Positions 1-9,727 of a stretch of 64,000 bases of DNA are shown in pieces (positions within the stretch are counted from its first letter, which is position 1; every line of letters starts with the position of its first letter). Position numbers and translations under genes: made by a program. The stretch lies in assembly GCA_030066855.1 (NCBI GenBank), contig JASJAU010000001.1, forward strand, positions 1 to 64,000, written 5' to 3'. This DNA comes from Paracoccaceae bacterium. Its GTDB lineage: Bacteria > Pseudomonadota > Alphaproteobacteria > Rhodobacterales > Rhodobacteraceae. Below the pieces are notes generated by a model. That model was given only the letters and a program-made list of their open reading frames with translations. It was not told the origin of the DNA and did not search any database.

Positions 1-324
1 CTGTCCGCCGCGAGCCTGGCCCTGATAGGCAGCATGGCCACCGCATCCGCCCAGGGTGATGTCACCTATCTGGGAGAGTTCGACACTGTCGGCAACAATA
101 TCTCCGTCACGCCGCTCGACGACACGCGACTGGAGTATTGCTGGGAATCGACCAGCGGCAAATCGGGCTGCAGCACGTTCGTTTACACGCTGGAGAACGG
201 CAAGGCGCTCTTCGCCGGGTTCGACTACGGCCGGTTCGAGATGGACCTGGTGACCAACGTTCTCACGCTGCATCGCTATGACGGGATCGAAAAGGTCGCC
301 GACATGACCCCGGTGGCGCGGTAG
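1..324 (+). CDS. Small secreted protein, 5' end cut by window edge
   Basis: The reading frame is already open at base 1. The first in-frame ATG is at 34, but the frame upstream of it encodes a hydrophobic run (LSAASLALIGS) that leads into ATASAQ. That looks like the core and cleavage site of a signal peptide, so the true start lies left of the window. The mature part is about 90 residues, polar, with two cysteines 9 residues apart (YCWES...GCS) that could form a disulfide in the periplasm. It reads toward uvrA and ends one base before the uvrA stop codon. I recognise no domain, so the function is unknown. Confidence 0.7.
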   Translation: MSAASLALIGSMATASAQGDVTYLGEFDTVGNNISVTPLDDTRLEYCWESTSGKSGCSTFVYTLENGKALFAGFDYGRFEMDLVTNVLTLHRYDGIEKVADMTPVAR

Positions 325-325
325 G

Positions 326-3184
326 CTACTCCGCGGCCACCTTTTTCATCCCGAGCATCTCCGCGAGGTATCCGCCGGTGTGACTGTCCGCAACCTTGGC
401 CACGTCCTCGCGCGTGCCGGCTGCCACGATCTCGCCGCCGCCATCTCCACCCTCGGGACCGATGTCGATGATCCAGTCGGCAGTCTTGATGACGTCGAGA
501 TTGTGCTCGATCACGATCACCGTGTTCCCCTGCTCCACCAGTTCATGCAGCACTTCGAGAAGCTTGCGCACGTCCTCGAAATGGAGACCCGTGGTCGGCT
601 CGTCCAGGATGTAGAGCGTACGGCCGGTGGACCGTTTCGAGAGCTCTTTTGAGAGCTTCACCCGCTGCGCCTCGCCGCCTGACAGCGTCGTCGCCTGTTG
701 CCCAACTTTGATATAGTCGAGGCCCACGCGGTGCAGCGCCTCCATTTTGTCGCGGATTGCGGGCACCGCCTTGAAGAATTCGCGCGCGTCCTCGACCGTC
801 ATATCCAGGACATCCGCGATGGACTTACCCTTGAATTTCACCTCCAGCGTCTCGCGGTTGTAGCGCGCGCCCTTGCAAGTCTCGCAAGTGACGTAAACAT
901 CGGGCAGGAAGTGCATCTCGATCTTGATGACGCCGTCGCCCTGGCAGGCCTCGCAACGTCCGCCCTTGACGTTGAAGCTGAAGCGCCCGGGCTTGTAGCC
1001 TCGCGCCTTGGCTTCAGGCAGGCCCGCGAACCAGTCGCGGATCGGGGTGAACGCCCCGGTGTAAGTCGCTGGATTTGAACGCGGCGTGCGGCCGATGGGG
1101 CGCTGATCGATGTCGATGACCTTGTCGAGATGCTCAAGCCCCTTGATCGTCTCGCAGGGCGCCGGTGTCTGCCGGGCGCCGTTCAGCCGCATCGAGGCGG
1201 TCTTGAAGAGCGTCTCGACGGTCAGCGTCGACTTGCCGCCGCCCGAAACCCCGGTGACGCAGACGAACTTGCCGAGCGGGAACTCGGCGTCGACCGCTTT
1301 GAGGTTGTTGCCGGTGGCCTTGACCACCTTGACCGATTTGCCGTTGCCTTTCCGGCGCTCCGCCGGAATCGGTATCTCGCGGCGCCCAGCGAGGTAGTCG
1401 CCGGTGATGCTGCGCTCGGTCGCCATGATCTCGGGGGGCGTTCCCTTGGCGATGATCTCACCGCCGTGGACGCCCGCGCCGGGGCCGATGTCGAACACGT
1501 AATCAGCCTCGCGGATCGCCTCCTCATCATGCTCGACGACGATCACGGTGTTGCCCTGGTCGCGAAGGTTCTTGAGCGTCTGGAGGAGACGTCCATTGTC
1601 GCGCTGGTGCAATCCGATCGACGGTTCATCGAGCACATAGAGCACGCCAGTCAGTCCGGAGCCGATCTGGCTGGCGAGGCGAATGCGCTGGGACTCGCCC
1701 CCCGACAGCGTGCCCGCATTGCGCGAGAGCGTCAGGTATTCCAAACCCACGTTGTTCAAAAACCCGAGCCGCTCGCGGATTTCCTTCAGGATCGCGTGGG
1801 CGATTTCGTTCTTCTGCTTTGACAGATGGTTCGGCGCGTCCTCGACCCAGGCCAGCGCCTCACGAATGGATTTCTGAACCACCTCGCCCACATGCAACCC
1901 ACCGATCTTGACCGCCAACGCCTCCTCGCGCAGGCGGTAGCCGTCGCAGGCGCCACAGGGGCGGTTGTTCTGGTAGCGCTCGAATTCCTCGCGAATCCAG
2001 CTTGAATCCGTCTCGCGGTAGCGCCGCTCCATGTTCGGGATGACGCCCTCGAAGGGCCGTTTGACCTGATAGACTCGTCCGCCCTCGTCGTAGCGGAACT
2101 GGATCTCCTCATCGCCCGAGCCATATAGAAATACCTGCTGCACATGGGCCGGAAGGTCCTTCCAGCGGGTGTTCTGGTTGAACTCGTAGTGCCGCGCGAT
2201 GGCCTCGATGGTCTGGAGGAAATAGGGCGACTTGCCCTTCCGCCAGGGCGCGAGCGCGCCGTCGGCGATCTTTAGGTTCTGGTCGGGGACGACGAGACGC
2301 TCGTCGAAGAACAGCTCCACGCCCAGCCCATCGCATTCCGGACAGGCGCCGAAGGGGGCATTGAAAGAAAAGAGCCGCGGCTCGATCTCGGGGATAGTGA
2401 AGCCGGAGACCGGGCAGGCGAAGTTCTCAGAAAAGGTAATGCGCTCAGGCTCGTCGTCGGTGACCGCCGTTTCCAGAACCGCGATGCCGTCGGCGAGGTC
2501 GAGCGCAGTGCGGAAACTGTCGGCAAGCCGCGTCTCCAGCCCCTCGCGGATCACGATTCTATCCACCACCACGTCGATGTCATGACGGTATTTCTTGTCG
2601 AGGGTCGGCGGCTCGTCCAATTCGTAGAACTCACCATCCACCTTCACCCGCTGGAACCCCTGCTTGCGCAGCTCAAGGAACTCCTTGCGGTACTCGCCCT
2701 TCCGGTCGCGCACGATGGGGGCGAGAAGATAGGCGCGGGTCCCCTCCTCCATCGCCATCACGCGATCGACCATGTCCTGCACCTGCTGCGCCTCAATGGG
2801 CAGACCGGTTGCGGGGCTGTAGGGGGTACCGGCGCGGGCGAACAACAGTCGGAGGTAGTCATAGATCTCGGTGACCGTGCCCACGGTCGAGCGCGGATTC
2901 TTCGATGTTGTCTTCTGCTCGATGGAGATAGCCGGGCTGAGACCGGTGATGTGGTCCACATCTGGTTTTTCCATCATGTCGAGGAACTGCCGGGCGTAGG
3001 CCGAGAGGCTCTCGACATAGCGGCGCTGGCCCTCGGCATAAATTGTGTCGAACGCGAGCGACGACTTGCCCGACCCCGAGAGGCCGGTGATCACCACGAG
3101 CTCGTCACGCGGAATATCGATGTCGATATTCTTGAGGTTGTGCTCCCGCGCACCGCGTACCTCGATTTGTTTCTGCTCGGGCAT
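326..3184 (-). CDS. uvrA: Excinuclease ABC subunit A
   Basis: UvrA is the damage-recognition ATPase of nucleotide excision repair. It acts as a dimer on DNA and loads UvrB. The 952 residues match the usual length. There are two ABC cassettes: Walker A GLSGSGKS at residues 34-41 and GVSGGGKST near residue 645. Both LSGGE signature motifs are present ([18 protein letters not shown]). Zinc-finger CxxC pairs are visible in the first half (CPECDG) and in the second (CEACQG ... CETCKG). The ATG at 3184 has a GAGG-type ribosome site just upstream. It is transcribed alone, facing the small secreted gene. No LexA box was sought systematically. Confidence 0.98.
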   Translation of the reverse strand: MPEQKQIEVRGAREHNLKNIDIDIPRDELVVITGLSGSGKSSLAFDTIYAEGQRRYVESLSAYARQFLDMMEKPDVDHITGLSPAISIEQKTTSKNPRSTVGTVTEIYDYLRLLFARAGTPYSPATGLPIEAQQVQDMVDRVMAMEEGTRAYLLAPIVRDRKGEYRKEFLELRKQGFQRVKVDGEFYELDEPPTLDKKYRHDIDVVVDRIVIREGLETRLADSFRTALDLADGIAVLETAVTDDEPERITFSENFACPVSGFTIPEIEPRLFSFNAPFGACPECDGLGVELFFDERLVVPDQNLKIADGALAPWRKGKSPYFLQTIEAIARHYEFNQNTRWKDLPAHVQQVFLYGSGDEEIQFRYDEGGRVYQVKRPFEGVIPNMERRYRETDSSWIREEFERYQNNRPCGACDGYRLREEALAVKIGGLHVGEVVQKSIREALAWVEDAPNHLSKQKNEIAHAILKEIRERLGFLNNVGLEYLTLSRNAGTLSGGESQRIRLASQIGSGLTGVLYVLDEPSIGLHQRDNGRLLQTLKNLRDQGNTVIVVEHDEEAIREADYVFDIGPGAGVHGGEIIAKGTPPEIMATERSITGDYLAGRREIPIPAERRKGNGKSVKVVKATGNNLKAVDAEFPLGKFVCVTGVSGGGKSTLTVETLFKTASMRLNGARQTPAPCETIKGLEHLDKVIDIDQRPIGRTPRSNPATYTGAFTPIRDWFAGLPEAKARGYKPGRFSFNVKGGRCEACQGDGVIKIEMHFLPDVYVTCETCKGARYNRETLEVKFKGKSIADVLDMTVEDAREFFKAVPAIRDKMEALHRVGLDYIKVGQQATTLSGGEAQRVKLSKELSKRSTGRTLYILDEPTTGLHFEDVRKLLEVLHELVEQGNTVIVIEHNLDVIKTADWIIDIGPEGGDGGGEIVAAGTREDVAKVADSHTGGYLAEMLGMKKVAAE

Positions 3185-3268
3185 CCGCCACCTCGTTAGG
3201 GAATGGATAAGAGATAGTAGATGGGGCCGTCTTCTCCAATCAAAAAGTGAGAACGAACAGTGAACTTC

Positions 3269-4444
3269 CTAAATCGTCGCGGCCCGCCGCCCCGCCAGTA
3301 CCATTTGAAGCGCGATCCCTGTCAGGAGCATGACAGCAGCGAGCGTCATCATGCCCGTGTGACCCGCCCAAAGCCCCGCCGCCAGCAGAATCGGCGTGCC
3401 GATCGTGTTGCCGATATTCCCGGTCTGCGCCATTGCGCCGTTTGCGAGCGCACGGTTCTCCATAGCGGCGTTCAGTTGCGGGACAGCGGCGAACCCCGCG
3501 CCCTGTACAAGCCCGAGCGCGGCGGCGAGCGCGATGCAAATCACCGGATTGCCGGGGAAGGCGATCAGAGCGCAGGCGGAGACGGCGGAAAGCGCGAAGC
3601 CGGTCTCGATCACCCGCACCGCGCCCACCAGGCGGAGGAGCGCCACCCCGATTGTCAGCGAAGAGGCGATGCTGACGAGCGGCATCGCCCCGATGACGGC
3701 GGCGCGCCAGGCGGGGTCGATGTAGGGCGGCAACAGGGTCAGAAGGCTGACGAAGCTGAACGTGTAGAAGAGCCAGGCGATTGCCGGCGCGCTGATGAAG
3801 GGGGAGCGGTAGATGGCCAGATGGCGGGCGCCAATGGCCGGAAGGGTCAGACGCTCCGGCTCGTCCGGGATCTCATCGCGCGGCAGACGGAGCGAGAGTA
3901 TAACGGCGAAGACCGCCATGTAGAGCCCATGGGCGACGAAGAGCGCGGAGAGGCCCAGGCGTTCGACGGCAGGGAGCCCAGCCCATGCGAGCACAGCGAA
4001 GGCGACACCGAAGAAGCTACCCCAGAGCGTCAGCGTGAATCCGCTGTGGCGCGGGGCGCTGAGCTGCGCGATGAGCGTTGGCGCGGCGACCACGATGGCG
4101 AGGTGCGAGAGCCCTTCTACCACGCGGGTGGAAAGAAGCAGCGGGAGGTTGGGGAAGGTCGATTGCGCCAGAGAGAGAACCGCGCCGAGCGCGAGGCCGC
4201 CGACCAGCGCACGGCGAAACCCGATGCGCGAGACGAGAAGTCCGGCCACAACTCCCAAGAGGATGCCCATGAAGCCCACCAGCGAAACGACGAAGCCGAG
4301 CGAGGCGCCCGCGCCGGGATAGACATCGCCCAGATAGGCGAAGGTCACGCTGACCTTGCCGTACTGCGCCGCCGCCCCGAGCCCGGCGAGCCAGACCAGC
4401 AAGACGAGCGTCCAATCGGTCTCCTGCCGCTCACTCTCTTGCAT
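3269..4444 (-). CDS. MFS transporter, 12-TM type
   Basis: This is a major facilitator superfamily permease of about 391 residues. Hydrophobic segments alternate along the whole length, and a short basic loop (SRIGFRRALVGG) lies between early helices, as in MFS proteins. The frame stays open far upstream, to 4780, but that would run into the divergent gene at 4587. I place the start at the ATG at 4444 because GGAGG lies 10 bases before it. The substrate cannot be read from the sequence. The divergent neighbour encodes a membrane protein with a bactofilin-like domain. Confidence 0.85.
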   Translation of the reverse strand: MQESERQETDWTLVLLVWLAGLGAAAQYGKVSVTFAYLGDVYPGAGASLGFVVSLVGFMGILLGVVAGLLVSRIGFRRALVGGLALGAVLSLAQSTFPNLPLLLSTRVVEGLSHLAIVVAAPTLIAQLSAPRHSGFTLTLWGSFFGVAFAVLAWAGLPAVERLGLSALFVAHGLYMAVFAVILSLRLPRDEIPDEPERLTLPAIGARHLAIYRSPFISAPAIAWLFYTFSFVSLLTLLPPYIDPAWRAAVIGAMPLVSIASSLTIGVALLRLVGAVRVIETGFALSAVSACALIAFPGNPVICIALAAALGLVQGAGFAAVPQLNAAMENRALANGAMAQTGNIGNTIGTPILLAAGLWAGHTGMMTLAAVMLLTGIALQMVLAGRRAATI

Positions 4445-4586
4445 GCGTGTCCCGCCTCCGATCCCGCGCAGCGTCATCGCGCCGGGCCCCGGCGTCAAGC
4501 CGGGCGCGCCGATTGTTGACCTCGCGCAAACCGCCGACCACATGAACGCAGTAGGACTCGCATAATTTGCAAACGGGAATTGAACG

Positions 4587-5711
4587 ATGAAACGCATACT
4601 CACTCTTCTGATCGCGGGCCTCCTCGCTACGCCGGTGGCAGCGGATAACGACAGGGCGGTCTTCCTGTTCGGCTCCGACGTCTTCGCCGCCGGGCGAGAC
4701 CTCACGCACGAGAGCGCCGGTGCCGAAGACCTCTTCATGGCGGGCGAAGTGCTGGTCGGTGAAACGGACATATCCGGCACGGCCTATCTGGCCGGTCGCG
4801 AAATCAGGCTCGAAGGCGGCGTGGGCGGCGATATCATCGTCTTGGGCGAAGAGATCGAGGTGCAGGGCGACGTGGCCGGAGACATCATCGCGGCGGGCCG
4901 CGCGATCTCGGTCGCCGATGTCGGCGGCGACGTGCGGCTCGCGGGCGCCGAGCTGGAGCTCTCGGGCGATATCGCGGGATATGCGATGCTCGCCGGAGAG
5001 GAAATCGACTTCGACGGAGCGGTCTCGGGCGATGTCAGCCTCGCCGCCGGGGAAGTGGATTGGGGGCGCGGCGCGACAATCGGCGGGCGGCTGATCCTAT
5101 ATGAAGAAGAGCCGGGCGACATCAGCGTGCCCGATCGCGTAATCCCGGAGGATCGGATCGAGCGGCGCGAGATCGAGGAGTGGGAAGGTCCGGAGCCGCC
5201 GAGTCTCCGCAGCATCTTCGCCCGTTTCATGTTCGGCGTGATCGTCGTGGCCGCCCTCGCTGCGCTGATCGCGGCGCTGGCGCCCGAGCGGCTGGCCGAG
5301 ATGCGGCGGATGGCCCTCGACCGGCCCTTCCGCGCGCTCTGGCTGGGCTTTCTGACCCAATCGGCGGTGATCGGGGCGGGCCTTCTCTTCGCGATGACGA
5401 TCATCGGCCTTCTCTTGACGCCCGCGATGATCATTCTGGCGCTGGCGGGCGGCTTCGCGGGCTACGTGGTGGCCTCCTACGCCTTTGGCGTCGGGCTATT
5501 GATGATGTTCGGGCAGGGGGAGCCGGAGAGCCTGCAGCACCGGGCCGTCGCGGCGGGCGTCGGTGCGCTTGCCGCCGGTCTGATCGGCGCGATCCCGTTC
5601 CTCGGATGGCTCTTCGTTCTGGCGCTTGTCCTGACCGGGATCGGGGCGATCACCATGCGTGTCGTCCGCCCGGCGTTCTTCGCCGACCCGGATCACCGCG
5701 GCGCGGCGTAA
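4587..5711 (+). CDS. Membrane protein with bactofilin-like beta-helical domain
   Basis: The 374-residue product has three parts. A signal peptide covers residues 1-19 (MKRILTLLIAGLLATPVAA). A repetitive domain covers about 40-175, with short repeats ending in G-D-I/V (VGGDIIVLG, VAGDIIAAG, VGGDVRLAG, IAGYAMLAG, VSGDVSLAA), the pattern of a right-handed beta-helix as in polymer-forming cytoskeletal (bactofilin, PF04519) proteins. The C-terminal half holds about four membrane helices (212-365). Unlike classical cytoplasmic bactofilins, the signal peptide suggests that the helix faces the periplasm. The function is unknown. It may be an envelope scaffold. Confidence 0.8.
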   Translation: MKRILTLLIAGLLATPVAADNDRAVFLFGSDVFAAGRDLTHESAGAEDLFMAGEVLVGETDISGTAYLAGREIRLEGGVGGDIIVLGEEIEVQGDVAGDIIAAGRAISVADVGGDVRLAGAELELSGDIAGYAMLAGEEIDFDGAVSGDVSLAAGEVDWGRGATIGGRLILYEEEPGDISVPDRVIPEDRIERREIEEWEGPEPPSLRSIFARFMFGVIVVAALAALIAALAPERLAEMRRMALDRPFRALWLGFLTQSAVIGAGLLFAMTIIGLLLTPAMIILALAGGFAGYVVASYAFGVGLLMMFGQGEPESLQHRAVAAGVGALAAGLIGAIPFLGWLFVLALVLTGIGAITMRVVRPAFFADPDHRGAA

Positions 5712-5760
5712 GCCGGGGATCGTCCCCGGCCCGCACCGGGACGCCTTCGCGCCCCACCGG

Positions 5761-6135
5761 TCAGATCCACCAGGTCTGCGGGTTGGAGATCGGCTCGTTT
5801 CTCGCCGCCTTCTGCAGGCCGATCACGCAGCGCGCGATCACCCAGATGGCCACGACGAAGAACAGGAGAAAGCCGACAAGCAGCATGGTCATGAACAAGG
5901 CGATAACGGCGTAGAGAATCCCGATCCAGAACGTGCGGATCTGGTATGTGTAGTGGCCTTCGATCCAGTCTTCGGACTGACCGCGGTTCACATAGGCGAA
6001 GACGACGCCGATGATGCTGGTCAATCCGAAAACGAAACTGACAAGATAGAGTATGTAGATGAGTTTGGCGTTGTTGGCGCCGGGCTGGAGCCACGAGTTC
6101 ATGTTTCCTGCCGGCTCCGGGCTTTCGTTGGCCAT
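5761..6135 (-). CDS. DUF4870-like small membrane protein
   Basis: A 124-residue protein with three hydrophobic segments: NAKLIYILYLVSFVFGLTSIIGVVFAY, then FWIGILYAVIALFMTMLLVGFLLFFVVAIWVIARCVIG covering two helices. The conserved pattern of a short polar stretch (NRGQSEDWIEGHYTYQIRTFW) between helices one and two, with the ending QTWWI, matches DUF4870/Tic20-like proteins common in Rhodobacterales. The frame is open to 6192, but the ATG at 6135 has AGGGGA upstream and gives the usual N-terminus (MANESPEPAG). Convergent with the bactofilin-like gene. Function unknown. Confidence 0.82.
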   Translation of the reverse strand: MANESPEPAGNMNSWLQPGANNAKLIYILYLVSFVFGLTSIIGVVFAYVNRGQSEDWIEGHYTYQIRTFWIGILYAVIALFMTMLLVGFLLFFVVAIWVIARCVIGLQKAARNEPISNPQTWWI

Positions 6136-6249
6136 ATCGGTTCCCCTGAGTCTCTGGCCGCGTGAACCTGATGGGTCCGCGAGACCGCCCACGTCGCCAC
6201 GATACCCGAGACGGCCCGCTGTCGGAAGCCTGCGCGGCTATCGGGCGAG

Positions 6250-7647
6250 CTAGATGTGAATCACTCTGTCGTAGGCGTCGAGCACCGCCTCGTGCATCGC
6301 CTCCGAGATCGTCGGGTGCGGGAAGACGGTCTCCATCAGGTCCTCCTCGGTCGTCTCAAGCTGACGCCCGACGACATAGCCCTGGATCATCTCGGTGACT
6401 TCCGCGCCGATCATATGCGCGCCCAAAAGCTCGCCGGTCTTGGCGTCGAAAACCGTCTTGACCATGCCCTCGGGATCTCCGAGCGCGATAGCTTTGCCGT
6501 TGCCGATGAAGGGGAAGCGGCCGACCCGGATATCGTAGCCGAGCTCTTTGGCCTTGGCCTCGGAGTATCCGACGCTGGCGACCTGCGGATGGCAATAGGT
6601 GCAGCCTGCGATGCTCTCGGGCTTGACCGGGTGGACCTTGTTCTTGCCGGCGATCAGTTCGGCGACCATGACGCCCTCATGGCTGGCCTTGTGCGCCAGC
6701 CAGGGGGCGCCGGCGATGTCGCCGATAGCGTAGAGGCCTTCGACGCCCGTGCGGCAGTATTCGTCCGTCACGACATGGGTGCGATCGATCTTGACGCCGA
6801 GCGCTTCCAGTCCCAGCCCCTCAACGTTGCCGACGATCCCGACGGCGGAGATCACCGTGTCGAAATCCTGTTTCTCGACCTTCCCGTTCGCCTCGATATG
6901 CGCGGTCACCTTGGTTTTCATGCGGTCGAGTTGTTTGACGACCGCCTTCTGCATGATCTTCATGCCCTGCTTCTCAAAGCTCTTCTTGGCGAAGGCCGAG
7001 ATCTCGGCGTCTTCGACCGGCAGGATGCGGTCCATGACCTCGACCACCGTCGTCTCGGCACCGAGCGTGTTGTAGAAGCTGGCGAACTCAATCCCGATGG
7101 CGCCCGAGCCGATGACGAGGAGCTTTTTCGGCATATGCGGCGGCTGAAGCGCGTGCTTGTAGGTCCAGACGCGCTCGCCATCGGCTTCAAGCCCCGGGAG
7201 CTCCCGCGCGCGGGCGCCGGTGGCGAGGATGATGGACTTGGCCTGGAGCTCCTCCATGCCCTTGTCCGTCTTGACCGCGACCTTGCCCTTGGCGGGCATC
7301 GTGGCCGCGCCCATCACCACCTCGACCTTGTTCTTCTTCATTAGGTGCCCGACGCCGGAGTTCAGCTGCTTTGCGACACCGCGAGACCGCTTCACGACGG
7401 CATCGAGATCGTAACCAATGCCCTCGGCCTTGAGCCCGAATTCTTTGGCGCGGTGCATGAGGTGGAAAACCTCCGAAGACCGCAGCATCGCCTTGGTCGG
7501 AATACAGCCCCAGTTCAGACATATGCCGCCCATGTGCTCTCGTTCGACGATGGCCACCTTCAGGCCCAGCTGGCTTGCGCGGATGGCGGCGACATAACCG
7601 CCGGGTCCGGCGCCGATCACGACGACATCAAAGGTCTTGGCGGCCAT
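6250..7647 (-). CDS. lpdA: Dihydrolipoyl dehydrogenase
   Basis: This is the flavoprotein E3 component that reoxidises lipoyl groups in 2-oxoacid dehydrogenase complexes, passing electrons through FAD to NAD+. It has 465 residues, normal for E3. Features seen: the FAD-binding GAGPGG at 12-17, the redox-active disulfide in GICLNWGCIPTKA (C43 and C48), a second Rossmann motif (VIGSGAIGIEFAS), and the C-terminal HPT motif whose His444 serves the partner subunit. A strong GGGAGGA site precedes the ATG. The E1 and E2 genes are not in the window. Confidence 0.96.
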   Translation of the reverse strand: MAAKTFDVVVIGAGPGGYVAAIRASQLGLKVAIVEREHMGGICLNWGCIPTKAMLRSSEVFHLMHRAKEFGLKAEGIGYDLDAVVKRSRGVAKQLNSGVGHLMKKNKVEVVMGAATMPAKGKVAVKTDKGMEELQAKSIILATGARARELPGLEADGERVWTYKHALQPPHMPKKLLVIGSGAIGIEFASFYNTLGAETTVVEVMDRILPVEDAEISAFAKKSFEKQGMKIMQKAVVKQLDRMKTKVTAHIEANGKVEKQDFDTVISAVGIVGNVEGLGLEALGVKIDRTHVVTDEYCRTGVEGLYAIGDIAGAPWLAHKASHEGVMVAELIAGKNKVHPVKPESIAGCTYCHPQVASVGYSEAKAKELGYDIRVGRFPFIGNGKAIALGDPEGMVKTVFDAKTGELLGAHMIGAEVTEMIQGYVVGRQLETTEEDLMETVFPHPTISEAMHEAVLDAYDRVIHI

Positions 7648-7742
7648 GAAATCCTCCCTCGGGGAAATTGTTTGACGTTAAACCATTTGGCACATTTGAT
7701 CTGAAAAGTCACCCGCGCGGCGTTGCCGCAGGGGAATAGCCG

Positions 7743-9059
7743 TTATGCGCTTGCGGGCGCCAGCGAGGCGCCGCCGATGCCCTTGACGCCTTGCGCCTGA
7801 AGGGTCGCGACGACCTCCAACGGATCGACCTGCTGTACGGCCAGCCCATCCCGGCAAGCGATCGCCGCTGCGACCCCTGTCGCCTGCCCCATTGTCATGC
7901 ATTGGGGCATGCCGCGCACCGAGGCGAAGGCTGTGCCGTCGGCCGAGACGATGCGGCCCGCGAACATAAGGTTCTCGACGTCCTTCGGCAAAAGCGCACG
8001 AAACGGGATGGTGTAGTAGCTCCCCTCGTCCACGATCGCATCGTGGGTCATCTCGTCACCGCGCATCACGTCATCGATCGGGTTGTCGCAGGCGACGATC
8101 CCGTCCGGGAACTTCATCGCGGCGGCAAGCTCCCGGCCCGTGATCCGGTGGATGCCCTCGAGCTTGCGCGTCTCGCGGACGCCAACAGTCGGGCCGAGCA
8201 TGGTCATGCGCGCCCCCTCGAAACCGGGGACGTCCGAGATCAGGAACGCGGCCAGCTGATGGCAGCGGCGGCGCCCCTCCTGCGCGGCCTTCGCGACGCT
8301 GTTCGGGTCGGTGCCGTCAACGCCCCGGATGACAACCGAATTGCAAAAGACCGAGCCGGGGTGGAAGGACTTCATAAGGTAGAGCTGGTGGAGGTCGGGA
8401 TGCAGCCGACCTTCCTCGATTCCCTTGGCGGCGTAGCGGCGGAAGTAGGGATCGTTCTCGGCAAACACCCTGCTCCAATCCGCGCCGACCATCATGAAAG
8501 AAACCGTGACGCCCATCATGTTCCCCTGGCCGTCTCCCAGAACGTAAGGCACGCCGGCCTTGGCCGAGATGTCTGCGTCGCCGGAACAGTCGATGACGAT
8601 TCTCGCGTGGACGGTTCGCGGCCCATGCCGGTCGAAGATCTCGACGGCGGCTATGCGACCCGCGTCCATGACGGGCGCGTTAGCGGTGGCGTTAAGGTGG
8701 AGATGGACCCCCGCTTCCTCCAGCATCTCGAACATGGTCAGAGTGGCGACGTCGTGGTCGTACTGGATCTCGGGCCCGAAATTGGCGAGCGCGCAGGGGC
8801 GCGCCTCGGCCATGGGCGGGCTCATTGCCGCCAGGCGGCCCGTCAGCTCCTCCATCAGCCCGCCGATGGAATGTCCGCAGGGAAAAGCCGCGCCCCAGGG
8901 CATGCCGGGACAAAACGCCATCACGCCGCCGATCTTTGAAGAGGCCTCAATCAGCCGGACCTCCAGCCCTGCCCGCCCAGCTGCAGCTGCCGCGCCAAAA
9001 CCCGCTGTTCCGCCCCCGATAACGAGGACGTCGCAGGTCAGTTCTTTGGTGTCAGACAT
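7743..9059 (-). CDS. FAD-dependent oxidoreductase (FAD_oxidored family)
   Basis: 438 residues with an N-terminal dinucleotide-binding fold (VIGGGTAGFGAAAAAGRAGLEVRLIE) and the FAD_oxidored signature GRIVSADGTAFASVRGMPQC near the C-terminus, followed by MGQATGVAAAIA. This family (PF12831) holds flavoproteins of mostly unproven substrate. The motif VIDCSGDADISAKAG is typical. The start has no good ribosome site and lies 15 bases after the stop of the upstream DUF924 gene, so translation is probably coupled. It probably belongs to a 9659-to-7743 operon. Substrate unknown. Confidence 0.85.
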   Translation of the reverse strand: MSDTKELTCDVLVIGGGTAGFGAAAAAGRAGLEVRLIEASSKIGGVMAFCPGMPWGAAFPCGHSIGGLMEELTGRLAAMSPPMAEARPCALANFGPEIQYDHDVATLTMFEMLEEAGVHLHLNATANAPVMDAGRIAAVEIFDRHGPRTVHARIVIDCSGDADISAKAGVPYVLGDGQGNMMGVTVSFMMVGADWSRVFAENDPYFRRYAAKGIEEGRLHPDLHQLYLMKSFHPGSVFCNSVVIRGVDGTDPNSVAKAAQEGRRRCHQLAAFLISDVPGFEGARMTMLGPTVGVRETRKLEGIHRITGRELAAAMKFPDGIVACDNPIDDVMRGDEMTHDAIVDEGSYYTIPFRALLPKDVENLMFAGRIVSADGTAFASVRGMPQCMTMGQATGVAAAIACRDGLAVQQVDPLEVVATLQAQGVKGIGGASLAPASA

Positions 9060-9074
9060 CGAGTGAAACGCGGA

Positions 9075-9659
9075 TCAGGCCGCTTCGGTCTCCTGCAGCT
9101 GGCGCACGGTGTGACCATAGCCGCCCTGCTCCAGATAGTCCGCTTCCGCCTGCGGCGTCTCCCGCCCGAGCGCGTCGTTCCGGTAAGGGAACCGCCCGAA
9201 CTGCCGGATCACCTCGCGATGCGCCTTGGCGTGGACGATGTTGTGATGCCCTGTGTCCGGCATCCGCGTCATGATCAGCCGCACCGCGCGGTCCTGATCG
9301 ACCAGGCATTCGGAGTGCATCAGCGGCATGTAGAAGAACTGTCGCGCCGGCTCGTCAATCCGGAGATCCCAGTTCTTGTTGATCGCCATTTTCGCAGCCG
9401 CCTTTGAGATGGCGTCGGTGGCGAAACTCTCGCTCGAGCCGCGGAACATATTCCGGGGAAACTGGTCGGTCAGGATGATGTAGGCCAGCGTGCCCGACGG
9501 ATAGGTCAGCCAAAGAGACAATGCGCCCTCTTTGGCGCGATTGTAATCGTCCTGGAACCTGTCGGTGATATCTTTGTCGAGATCCGCACCACCCTTGTAC
9601 CAGCCTTCGGGTCCGATCTCGTCCAGCCAATAGGCCAGTATGTCCTCAGGGTTTGCCAT
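9075..9659 (-). CDS. DUF924 family protein
   Basis: 194 residues from the ATG at 9659 (MANPEDILAYWLDEIG). The family hallmarks are visible: FWxxEIGPExWYK-like start, LILTDQFPRNMFRG-like motif (here IILTDQFPRNMFRG), FFYMPLMHSE and GRFPYRNDALGRE. DUF924 proteins are soluble, helical, TPR-like and of unknown role. The longer in-frame extension to 9731 is less likely, because the family starts at this ATG and the extension overlaps the end of the upstream MFS gene. Upstream partner of the FAD oxidoreductase. Confidence 0.9.
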   Translation of the reverse strand: MANPEDILAYWLDEIGPEGWYKGGADLDKDITDRFQDDYNRAKEGALSLWLTYPSGTLAYIILTDQFPRNMFRGSSESFATDAISKAAAKMAINKNWDLRIDEPARQFFYMPLMHSECLVDQDRAVRLIMTRMPDTGHHNIVHAKAHREVIRQFGRFPYRNDALGRETPQAEADYLEQGGYGHTVRQLQETEAA

Positions 9660-9727
9660 CGTATCCGCGCCCCTACGCCTCGTTACTCCCCCGGTGAGTC
9701 GAATCGTTGCAAAACCTTCACTCTGCT

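Noticed and set aside
3260-4519. 419-codon open frame on the + strand over the MFS gene
   Set aside because: Composition is Glu/Arg-rich shadow sequence. The - strand frame has clear membrane helices and a GGAGG start.
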